In this document: positions 16,658 to 23,821 of the stretch, piece after piece | How positions within the stretch are numbered: position 1 is the first letter of the stretch | Layout of the letters: every line of letters begins with the position of its first letter | NCBI GenBank assembly: GCA_016719945.1 | Contig: JADJYE010000010.1 | Coordinates: 62,001-126,000 of the forward strand | Length of the DNA: 64,000 nt | Direction of reading: 5' to 3' | Source of the DNA: Polyangiaceae bacterium | GTDB taxonomy: Bacteria; Myxococcota_A; Polyangia; Polyangiales; Polyangiaceae | Notes under the pieces: model-generated | Database searches by the model: none | The model's input: the letters and a program-made list of their open reading frames with translations, nothing else | What the model was told of the DNA's origin: nothing | Program-made: the position numbers and the translations under genes

Positions 16658-18477
16658 ACATGAACAGCCCCGGCACTTCGTTCGGGTGGGTCGAGGTCGT
16701 CCTCACCATCCTGAAGATCCTCCTGATCGTCGGCTTCTGCCTCAACTTCTCCGCGATCGCGGTGTGGGCCGATCGCCGCCAGAGCGCGATGATCCAGCAT
16801 CGCGTCGGTCCCAACCGCGCGGTCGTCAACGTCCCCAGCTTCATCATCCAGGGCATCCTGACGGCGCCCGGCATCTTGCTCGGTGCGCTCGCCGCGCTCG
16901 GCCTCGGCCAGGCGCTCACCCCTCAGGCGGCGATCGAGCGCATGGGCGTGAGCCTTCAGCTCATCGTCTTCGTCGCGTGGTTCAACCTCGTCCTTTTGTC
17001 CTGGCGAGTGAGCCGCAAGGGCGCGCTCAACGCCTTCGAAGCCGCCGTCGGGTCGAACCTGCCGCGCGCCTACTTCTACGCCGGCCTCGCCGGGCATGTC
17101 GTGGTCGCGCTCGTCTCGGTCGCCGTCGCGCGACAGGTGTCCGCCGGCCAGATCGCCTCCGACAAGGCGTACCTCGCGGCGCGCGTCGCTAGCGTGGTGC
17201 TCGGCGGGCTCATGGGCGCCAGCGGCGTCTACGCGGCGATGCGCATCCCCAAGGGCCCGGTGGGCATCCGCCTCGCCGGCACGCTCCACGGCATCGCCGA
17301 CGCGCTCAAGATGATGTTCAAAGAGGACTTCATCCCGAAGAACGCGGATCGGCTCCTCCACGCGCTCGGCCCGATGATCGCGCTCTTCCCGGCGCTCGTG
17401 GTCATGGCCGTCGTGCCGTTCGGCGAGCAGCTCTGCTTCCAGGACGTGAACAAGAACGGCTCGTTCGAGTTCGCCGAGCTGCTGCGGGTGAAGGGCGCGA
17501 TGGCGCGCGACGCGGTCTGCGAGGGGCACTCGGTGCCGCTGCAGATCGTCGACATGAACGTCGGCATCCTCTACATCTTCGCGATCTCCTCGACCGGCGT
17601 CATCGGCGCCGCGATCGCCGGCTGGGCGAGCGACAACAAGTTCTCGCTGCTCGGCGGGCTCCGCGCCGCCAGCCAGATGGTCAGCTACGAGGTCGCGATG
17701 GGCCTGTCGCTGATGGGCGTGCTGCTGATCTACTCGTCGCTGCGCTTCACGCCGATGGTCTCGTGGCAGAACATGTACGCGTGGGGCATCTTCGTGCAGC
17801 CGATCGCGTTCTTCATGTTCCTCGCCGCCTCCATGGCCGAGAACAAGCGCGTCCCGTTCGATCAGCCCGAGGGTGAGAGCGAGATCGTCGCCGGGTACTT
17901 CGTCGAGTACTCGGGCTTCAAGTTCGGCATGTTCATGGCCGGCGAGTACGTCGAGATCTTCACCGGGGCGGCGATCATGGTGACGCTCTTCTTCGGCGGC
18001 TACACCATGCCCTTCCTCTTCGCGGACGGCATCGACGTCACCATCGGTGAGACCACCTTCTTCGCCTACAAGATGAACCACCTCGCGGTGACGGTCATCC
18101 AGGCGCTGGCGTTCTTCGGGAAGTCGGTCTTCCTCTCCTGGGTGATCATCTTCTTCCGCTGGACGCTCCCGCGCTTCCGGTACGACCAGGTCATGCGCTT
18201 CGGGTGGACGAAGCTCTTGCCGCTGGCGATCGGCAACCTGGCGGTCACCGCCGTCGCGGTCGTCGCGATCGACGCGGCCGGCCCCGGCCTCCACTCGACC
18301 CTCAAGCTCCTCGGGCAGCTGAGCCACGCGCTCGTCGCCGGGGCGATGTTGGTCCTCCCGGTCGGCCTCGTGTGGCTGTTCCTGCGGCCGGTCGAGTCGA
18401 CTCGCTTCCTGCGCTCCAGCTCCGCCCGCTTCGCGGCCGCGGCCGGCGGCGTGAAGCCCACTCCCATGCAGGCCTGA
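16654..18477 (+). CDS. nuoH: NADH-quinone oxidoreductase subunit H with two lineage-type insertions
   Basis: 607 residues, much longer than the usual 330-430. GTG 16654 is chosen (GGAAG 16642-16646, 7 nt upstream; GTGA overlap with the nuoG stop). The conserved loop motif RVGPNRA (50-56) is separated from its normal continuation GPVG...GIADALK (from 201) by about 144 residues with around four extra hydrophobic helices. After TM2, between VPFGE and DMNVGILY, a second insertion of about 40 residues contains DVNKNGSFEFAE (264-275), an EF-hand-like calcium loop, flanked by Cys261 and Cys289. The remaining core (ASQMVSYEVAMGLSL, PFDQPEGESEIVAGY) is canonical. It is the membrane subunit closing the quinone chamber. 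Confidence 0.93.
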   Translation: MNMNSPGTSFGWVEVVLTILKILLIVGFCLNFSAIAVWADRRQSAMIQHRVGPNRAVVNVPSFIIQGILTAPGILLGALAALGLGQALTPQAAIERMGVSLQLIVFVAWFNLVLLSWRVSRKGALNAFEAAVGSNLPRAYFYAGLAGHVVVALVSVAVARQVSAGQIASDKAYLAARVASVVLGGLMGASGVYAAMRIPKGPVGIRLAGTLHGIADALKMMFKEDFIPKNADRLLHALGPMIALFPALVVMAVVPFGEQLCFQDVNKNGSFEFAELLRVKGAMARDAVCEGHSVPLQIVDMNVGILYIFAISSTGVIGAAIAGWASDNKFSLLGGLRAASQMVSYEVAMGLSLMGVLLIYSSLRFTPMVSWQNMYAWGIFVQPIAFFMFLAASMAENKRVPFDQPEGESEIVAGYFVEYSGFKFGMFMAGEYVEIFTGAAIMVTLFFGGYTMPFLFADGIDVTIGETTFFAYKMNHLAVTVIQALAFFGKSVFLSWVIIFFRWTLPRFRYDQVMRFGWTKLLPLAIGNLAVTAVAVVAIDAAGPGLHSTLKLLGQLSHALVAGAMLVLPVGLVWLFLRPVESTRFLRSSSARFAAAAGGVKPTPMQA

Positions 18478-18487
18478 GGCACTCGAC

Positions 18488-19159
18488 ATGAGCACCGACA
18501 CCGAGAACACGCCCTGGATGAAGCCGCGCAGCGGCGACTTCACGACGAAGAAGGTGGAGCGCCCCACCCGCGACTTCGAGGTGCAGAGCTACCTGCCTGC
18601 GGTCACCAAGGGCCTGGTGCAGACCATGGGCGCCTTCTTCAAGAACACCAAGGAGATGATCCTCGGCCAGAAGAAGGACCCCGTGATCGAGAGCCTCTCC
18701 TGGGGCATCACGACCATCTCGTACCCGGAGGAGAAGCGACCCTACACCGATCGCTTCCGCGGGCTGCACCGCCTCACGATCCGCGACGATGGCTCGCCAC
18801 GCTGCGTCGCGTGCCTGTGCTGCTCCACCGCGTGCCCGGCGCAGTGCATCCACATCGAGGCGGGCGAATACTCCGAGGGTGACCCTCGGCGCGGGTACGA
18901 GCGGTACCCGGCGAAGTTCGTCATCGACGAGCTGCGCTGCATCTTCTGCGGCTTCTGCGTCGAGGCCTGCCCGTGCGACGCCATCCGCATGGACACCGGT
19001 CTGCACGCCGTGCCGTACGACTCCCGCGAGCAGTTCATCTACGGCAAAGATCTGCTCATGGGCATGACCGGCCGCGACGGCTCGCGCCTGACCGAGAACC
19101 CGCGCCACGAGCCGGGCGATCCCGATCACCCCGGCATCGACCGCGAGCGCGCGCACTGA
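18488..19159 (+). CDS. nuoI: NADH-quinone oxidoreductase subunit I (two [4Fe-4S] ferredoxin)
   Basis: 223 residues. Two complete [4Fe-4S] motifs: CVACLCCSTACP (ligands 106, 109, 112, 116, with an extra Cys111) and CIFCGFCVEACP (151, 154, 157, 161). They hold clusters N6a and N6b that pass electrons to N2. The C-terminus after about 190 is a polar tail. It is the last nuo gene here; nuoJ-N do not follow, and an unrelated Uma2 gene begins 21 nt later. Confidence 0.94.
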   Translation: MSTDTENTPWMKPRSGDFTTKKVERPTRDFEVQSYLPAVTKGLVQTMGAFFKNTKEMILGQKKDPVIESLSWGITTISYPEEKRPYTDRFRGLHRLTIRDDGSPRCVACLCCSTACPAQCIHIEAGEYSEGDPRRGYERYPAKFVIDELRCIFCGFCVEACPCDAIRMDTGLHAVPYDSREQFIYGKDLLMGMTGRDGSRLTENPRHEPGDPDHPGIDRERAH

Positions 19160-19180
19160 GGAGTGGGCTAAGCTAGACGC

Positions 19181-19744
19181 GTGGGAGATCCCGCGCGTCG
19201 GCGAGCGACCTACGAGGAGCTGATCGCGGTCCCGGACACGAAGGTGGCCGAGATCATCGATGGGGAGCTGTACGTCTCGCCGCGCCCCGCGTCGCCTCAC
19301 GCGCACGCGGCGTCGACCCTCGGGATGGACCTCGGGGGCGCCTTCCATCGCGGGCGAGGCGGTCCGGGTGGCTGGTGGATCCTCGACGAGCCGGAGCTGC
19401 ACTTGGGCTCCGACGTGCTCGTCCCGGATCTTGCGGGGTGGCGGCGCGAGCGCATGCCTCAGGTGCCTCGCACGGCGGCGTTCGAGCTGCCCCCCGACTG
19501 GCTCGCCGAGGTCTTGTCGCCGAGCACCGAGAAGATCGACCGCGCGCGCAAGCTCTCGGTCTACGCGCGCGCCCGCGTCAGCCACGTCTGGCTGGTCGAT
19601 CCGCTGCTCACGACGATCGAGGTGCTCCGCCTCGACGGGGACACGTTCCGGATCGTGAAGGTGCACGCTGGAGACGAGAGCGCCCGCCTCGAGCCGTTCG
19701 AAGCGATCGAGCTCGAGGTCGGCGCGCTGTGGCTGAAGGGTTGA
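19181..19744 (+). CDS. Uma2 family (DUF820) restriction-endonuclease-fold protein
   Basis: 187 residues from GTG 19181. Family features: N-terminal ATYEELIAVPDTK with IIDGELYVSPRP, the PD-(D/E)xK core LGSDVLVPDLAGWRRERMP and EVLSPSTEKIDRARKLSVY, and a C-terminal VWLVDPLLTTIEVLRLDG. The catalytic Asp, Glu and Lys appear intact. The biological role of Uma2 proteins is unsettled; they are often multicopy in cyanobacteria and myxobacteria. It is closely similar to the minus-strand gene at 26392-26970. Confidence 0.88.
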   Translation: MGDPARRRATYEELIAVPDTKVAEIIDGELYVSPRPASPHAHAASTLGMDLGGAFHRGRGGPGGWWILDEPELHLGSDVLVPDLAGWRRERMPQVPRTAAFELPPDWLAEVLSPSTEKIDRARKLSVYARARVSHVWLVDPLLTTIEVLRLDGDTFRIVKVHAGDESARLEPFEAIELEVGALWLKG

Positions 19745-19792
19745 CCGGCCGCACGACGTGGAGTCCGCGCCACGCCGAGCTATGCTGCCGCT

Positions 19793-20379
19793 GTGACCTC
19801 GAGCGCGCGCCGCGCGTCCCCCGCGAACGTCTCCGACCTCCTCCAGATCCCCGAGGAGGAGCGCTTCCACGAGATCCTCTCGGGCGAGCTCGTCGAAAAG
19901 GCGAGCCCCTCCGCCGAGCACGGGGACGCCCAATCGTGGCTCTCCGCGCTCCTCAAGCCGTCCTTCGCGCGTCCCTCGGGCAGCGAGCCGCCGGGGGGCT
20001 GGTGGATCATGACGGAGGTCGAGGTGGGCTCGAGCCCACGGAGGTCGTCCGGCCGGATCTGGTCGGGTGGCGCCGCGAGCGTGTGCCGGAGCGGCCCAGC
20101 GGGAGCCCTGTCCGAGCGCGACCCGACTGGCTGTGTGAGATCTTGTCCGCGGGGAGCGCGCGGACCGACACCGTCCGGAAGATGCGCCTCTACCACCGCG
20201 CGCAGATCCCGCACTATTGGATCGTCGACCCCTCCCGCGAGACGCTCACCGTCTACCGCCACACGAGCGAAGGGTACTTGGTCGCCCTCGTGGCGACGCG
20301 CGGCGAGCGCGCGCGGCTGGAGCCTTTCGCCGCGATCGAGCTCCCCATCGGTCTCCTGTTCGGAGACGACACCGCGTGA
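19793..20379 (+). pseudogene. Uma2 family gene interrupted by a frameshift
   Basis: Translation starts well at GTG 19793 (DLLQIPEEERFHEILSGELV) and continues as a Uma2 protein to TEVEVG near 20030. The conserved continuation LEPTEVVRPDLVGWRRERVP, then DWLCEILSAG, HYWIVDPSRETLTVYRH and the end at 20379, is in another frame. Restoring one base near 20030 joins the halves into a protein of about 195 residues. The first frame accidentally runs into the next gene, giving a misleading long open frame. Either a recent pseudogene or an assembly indel. Confidence 0.75.
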
Positions 20380-20389
20380 TCAAGAGCGC

Positions 20390-21367
20390 TTGGACACGCT
20401 GACCCACGGCCTGTTCGGCCTCGCCGTCGGTACGCTGCGCCCGCGTGACAGCGCGGGCGGTCCGCTCGCGCCCACCGACAAGGCCACGCTGCTCGCGTGC
20501 GTCATCGCGGCGGAGCTGCCCGACCTCGACTACCTGTGGCCGGCGTCGGACGGGGTGCTCGTCACCTTGCGCGCCCATCGAGGCCTCTCGCACTCGCTCG
20601 TCGCGGCGCCGGCCGTGGCGCTCTTGGCCGCGGGGATCGCCCTCTTGATCGTGCGCCGCGCCCGCGTCGCCCCAGTCTACGCGCAGGCGGTGCTCGCGGT
20701 CGTCTTCGCGCACCTGTTGCCGGACCTGTGGACGGGCTGGGGCACGCGCCTGTTTCTGCCGTGGTCGAGCGAGCGGATGAACCTCGATTTTACGATGGTG
20801 CTCGATCCGCTCGTCACGCTGCCCCTCCTGGTGGGCGCTGTCTTCGGGTACCGCGCTCGCGCCCGAGACTTCCGAAGGCCGATCTGGCTCGGGCTCGCGG
20901 TAGCGAGCCTCTACGTGGGCTCTCGCGTGGCGATCCGCGCCGCGCTGACCTCCAGCGTCGCGGAAAAGTACGCGACGAGCGAGGTGCACGTCTTCCCCGC
21001 GCCCTTCTCGGTCCTCGGCTGGCGCTACGTCGCCGAGGTCGACGGCGGCTACGCAGCGGGCACGGTCGACGTCGGCGGCGCGCCCGTCGAGCAGGCCCGG
21101 CACGCGCGAGATCTGTCGGCGGCCGAGGCGCTCCGAGGTGATCCCATCATCGACGAGGTGATCGCGTGGGCGCGCTACCCGACCGTCCAGCTCGCCGAGC
21201 TCGAGGGGGGCAGGCGGACCCTCGCCGTCGGCGACCTGAGGTACCACGCGGGCGGCGAGCCCACGCTCAAGTTCGTGGTCGAGCTCGACGCTGCAGGGAA
21301 GGTCACGAGCGCGAAGCTCGACCGCGGCGGCAGCGTGCGCGAGGTCATCGAGCGATTTCGTCGCTAG
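20390..21367 (+). CDS. YdjM/DUF457-type membrane-bound metal-dependent hydrolase family protein
   Basis: About 325 residues from TTG 20390 (start choice based on the family N-terminus DTLTHGLFGLAVG). Family hallmarks are DTLTHG near the start, ELPDLDYLWP, RGLSHSLVAAP and HLLPDLWTGWGTR, giving His/Asp residues that may bind metal, embedded between four or five hydrophobic helices. The C-terminal 130 residues form a soluble beta-rich domain. The activity of the family is unproven. It overlaps nothing and follows the broken Uma2 gene by 10 nt. Confidence 0.75.
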   Translation: MDTLTHGLFGLAVGTLRPRDSAGGPLAPTDKATLLACVIAAELPDLDYLWPASDGVLVTLRAHRGLSHSLVAAPAVALLAAGIALLIVRRARVAPVYAQAVLAVVFAHLLPDLWTGWGTRLFLPWSSERMNLDFTMVLDPLVTLPLLVGAVFGYRARARDFRRPIWLGLAVASLYVGSRVAIRAALTSSVAEKYATSEVHVFPAPFSVLGWRYVAEVDGGYAAGTVDVGGAPVEQARHARDLSAAEALRGDPIIDEVIAWARYPTVQLAELEGGRRTLAVGDLRYHAGGEPTLKFVVELDAAGKVTSAKLDRGGSVREVIERFRR

Positions 21368-21446
21368 CAGGCGATGGTCGAGCCCGCGGAAGTTGGCTCA
21401 GCCGCCCCAGACATTGGAAAATCGTCCCCGCGGTGGTGGGACAGCG

Positions 21447-22187
21447 ATGAACCGGAACGCCCTGATCGGGGCAGGTGTGGCCTCTGGCGTGATCGGGATC
21501 GCGCTGGTTGTCGTCGCGTCGATGCGAGGCAAAGGCGATGAGGCGAAGGCGCCCAGTCCGGCGCTGAGCGCGGCCCCGAGCGCACCCAGTGCGTCCTCGG
21601 GGCCCACGATCGACCAGGCCCCCGACGTCGTCGCGGTCCTCCAGCGAGACTACGAGCTGGTCGTGGAGTGCTCGAGCGAGGACCTCGGGTGGGGCATTTG
21701 CCACGGCGAGGAGAAGGGGGGCTTCCTCAAGGTCAGAGCGTGCGCCGAGCAGGCCGCCAAGACCTGCTCGGCGGTCGCCGACGTGCTCGCCGAGCGGCCG
21801 CCGAGCGCGACGACGCCGTGCGGAAAGACCGTGGAGTCAGCCATGCGCGCCTACGTGAAGGGCAGGGTCGAGTTCACGAAGGCGCGCCTCGAGTGGCTCG
21901 ACAAGAAGAAGGGCACGTTCATCCCGGCGCTCATCAACAAGACGATGGCGGACGCGTGCACCGGCGAGCTCTGCGCGGACAAGCCGCTCGAGGTCAACTT
22001 CAAGAACGCCGATATCGTCGCGGTGAACTCGCTCGAGTGCGTGAAGCCACTCTTCAACTGCGACCCGCCGCTCGGGAACGTGTGCTGGCTCGCGAAGGTC
22101 GCGAGCCGGCTCGGCCTCGGGCCCGAGCCGACGCCCGGGCCGCTGAAGTCGGCGGCGACGGGCGCCGACCTCAGCAAGGCGAACTGA
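21447..22187 (+). CDS. Hypothetical membrane-anchored or secreted Cys-containing protein
   Basis: 246 residues from ATG 21447 (MNRNALIGAGVASGVIGIAL), giving an N-terminal anchor or signal helix; an upstream in-frame ATG at 21393 only adds a polar leader. After an Ala/Ser/Pro linker (about 32-50) comes a domain with ten or so cysteines (VVECSSEDLGWGICHG, CTGELCADKP, CVKPLFNCDPP), likely disulfide-bonded outside the cytoplasm. No family recognised. Convergent with the copper monooxygenase gene. Confidence 0.6.
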   Translation: MNRNALIGAGVASGVIGIALVVVASMRGKGDEAKAPSPALSAAPSAPSASSGPTIDQAPDVVAVLQRDYELVVECSSEDLGWGICHGEEKGGFLKVRACAEQAAKTCSAVADVLAERPPSATTPCGKTVESAMRAYVKGRVEFTKARLEWLDKKKGTFIPALINKTMADACTGELCADKPLEVNFKNADIVAVNSLECVKPLFNCDPPLGNVCWLAKVASRLGLGPEPTPGPLKSAATGADLSKAN

Positions 22188-22193
22188 CGGCCA

Positions 22194-22212
22194 GTCCGAC
22201 CGAAGGTCGGAC
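22194..22212. terminator. Perfect 8-bp hairpin after the Cys-containing protein gene
   Basis: GTCCGACC (22194-22201), loop GAA, GGTCGGAC (22205-22212). No T tract follows. It lies 7 nt after the stop at 22187, in the convergent intergenic region, so a transcription-end or RNA-stability role is likely. Confidence 0.5.
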
Positions 22213-22250
22213 CAGCAAGATCAAGGGGGGTGGAACATAGGGCGGGGTGA

Positions 22251-22312
22251 GGCTCGGGGATTGCCCGGCCTTCACTTGCGAGCGTGAGCGAGGGCCGGGC
22301 GAACCCCGAGCC
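22251..22312. terminator. Long inverted repeat in convergent intergenic region
   Basis: A left arm at 22251-22270 pairs with a right arm at 22293-22312, 18 of 20 positions complementary, around a 22-nt loop. Very G+C-rich and symmetrical, so it could act for both convergent genes. No T tract on either side. Confidence 0.5.
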
Positions 22313-22315
22313 GAA

Positions 22316-22333
22316 CTAGGGACACCCCCCTAG
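22316..22333 (-). repeat. CTAGGG...CCCTAG palindromic element overlapping a stop codon (copy 1)
   Basis: On the minus strand it reads CTAGGGGGGTGTCCCTAG; its first TAG is the stop codon of the copper monooxygenase gene. A near-identical element, also containing a gene stop codon, is found at 30280-30298 on the plus strand. The arms CTAGGG and CCCTAG can pair around a 6-nt loop. Confidence 0.6.
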
Positions 22334-23745
22334 AGGAACGCCGCCGGAACCACCAGCCCGACCCCGACGAGGCACATCTCGTCGAGCGTCTCCTCGCCGA
22401 GCGTCACGTCGATCGGCGCCGCCTCACCCTGCTCGGCGAGCGCCTTCTGCAGGAACGGGTTCGACATCGTGTTGTTGTACTTGCAGGTGATGGTGAGCAC
22501 GTCACCGGCCTTCACCGTCGGCAGCTCCGCGATCGGCACGTCGAACTGGTAGAAGCGCTGCCAGCCGAAGTCCCAGGCGGTGTTGTGGACGAAGCACTCG
22601 TCCTGCGGCTGCGAGGCAGGCAGCGTCGCGCGGTGGATCTCGAACTTCAGATCGACGCCCACGTAGTGCATGTGGGGCGCCACCATGAGGATCGGCACGT
22701 CGACGAAGAACTCCGTCGGCACGACGATCTCCATCGTCTCGGTGTGATCCTTCGTGTTCGCCGGGACGCGGAACTCGGGTGCGCCGGCGTCGTTGGGGCC
22801 GGGCAGCAGGCCGTCGCCTTCGTCCTCGGCGTTGCCGGGCAGCGCGACCATGAACCCGTACTCCGGATCGGTGTCGGTGAAGCGGAGCTGAATGGTCGAC
22901 GCGTCCTGCTTCGTCTCGCCCGGGGTCGGGTGATAGTGCATCTGGACGATGATGACGTCGTCCGGCGTGAGCTTGATGCCCACGTTCTCGGGCATCTCGA
23001 GCGGCAGGCCACCGGGGGCCCATGCATGAATGAGCTCGCCCGCGGGGGCGCCGAAGCACTCGAAGCGCTCGTTGCCACCCGAGAGGTCGATCGCGTCATT
23101 GCGGCTCGCGCGGAAGGTCAGCGCGTGGTGCGCGACGGTCGGATCGCCCGCGATGAAGTGGACGCCGTCCACCCATTTGTCCTCGGTGAGCGCGGGGTCG
23201 TAGACGACGCAGATGAACTGGTCGGACTCGCCCTCGACCGTCGACATCTCGTTGGGGACGAGGTTGAGGTCGGCGTTCGCCAGGCCCTCGGCGGGCGGCT
23301 GGAAGGGGGGCGGCGCGTCCGCCGGGTCACCCTGCGGGGCGCCCTGATCGTCCCACGCGCGCAGGATCGCGAGCTCCTCCGCGGAGAGGCGGAGATCGTC
23401 CTTGTACGGGAGGCGCGGCTCGCACTCGTCGGTCGTGTGCGCGCCCCAGGGGGGCATGAGGCCCTGCTCGGTGACGGCCGCGATGAGGCCCGACATCGGC
23501 TCCGCCTCCTCGTAGGTCACGAGGGAGAAGCCGCCGATTTTGCCCTCGTAGTGGCACGACAAGCAGTTGTTCTGGAGGATCGGCTCCACGTCCTTGTGGA
23601 ACGTGACCGGACCGACGCTCGGCCCTCCGCCCTCGCCGCCGGCGCCGCCGGTGGCCTCCACCGAGTCCCCCTCGCACCCTGCGAGCCCGAGAACCGCCAC
23701 ACAAACCACAAGCCCCAAGCTGGAACGCCCCGCCACCATAGCCAT
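22330..23745 (-). CDS. Copper type II ascorbate-dependent monooxygenase-like lipoprotein with N-terminal heme-c motif
   Basis: 471 residues from ATG at 23745, with a lipoprotein signal ending GLAGC (Cys24) and a Gly-rich tether. A single cytochrome c motif CLSCH (61-65) with a possible Met ligand downstream (GLMPPW) forms an N-terminal domain. The remainder matches the PHM/DBM copper monooxygenase fold: HH (206-207) and a further His for one copper, MHYHPT (His270, His272), HMHYVG (His358, His360) and Met427 for the other, and the C-terminal DEMCLVG signature. It acts outside the cytoplasm; the substrate is unknown. The heme domain could deliver electrons in place of ascorbate (inference). 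Divergent from the PolA-like gene with 76 bp between them. Confidence 0.85.
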   Translation of the reverse strand: MAMVAGRSSLGLVVCVAVLGLAGCEGDSVEATGGAGGEGGGPSVGPVTFHKDVEPILQNNCLSCHYEGKIGGFSLVTYEEAEPMSGLIAAVTEQGLMPPWGAHTTDECEPRLPYKDDLRLSAEELAILRAWDDQGAPQGDPADAPPPFQPPAEGLANADLNLVPNEMSTVEGESDQFICVVYDPALTEDKWVDGVHFIAGDPTVAHHALTFRASRNDAIDLSGGNERFECFGAPAGELIHAWAPGGLPLEMPENVGIKLTPDDVIIVQMHYHPTPGETKQDASTIQLRFTDTDPEYGFMVALPGNAEDEGDGLLPGPNDAGAPEFRVPANTKDHTETMEIVVPTEFFVDVPILMVAPHMHYVGVDLKFEIHRATLPASQPQDECFVHNTAWDFGWQRFYQFDVPIAELPTVKAGDVLTITCKYNNTMSNPFLQKALAEQGEAAPIDVTLGEETLDEMCLVGVGLVVPAAFL

Positions 23746-23821
23746 TTCGATTAGCACAGCTCCCCCGCGGTAACTGCCACTTTTTGCCCCCGCGGGGTGC
23801 GTTAACCTGCTCGGGCGCGCC

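Noticed and set aside
19793..21367. A single 524-codon gene joining a Uma2 domain and a YdjM-like domain
   Set aside because: The Uma2 half changes frame near 20030 and has its own stop at 20379. The apparent fusion is a frameshift accident, with a separate start near 20390.
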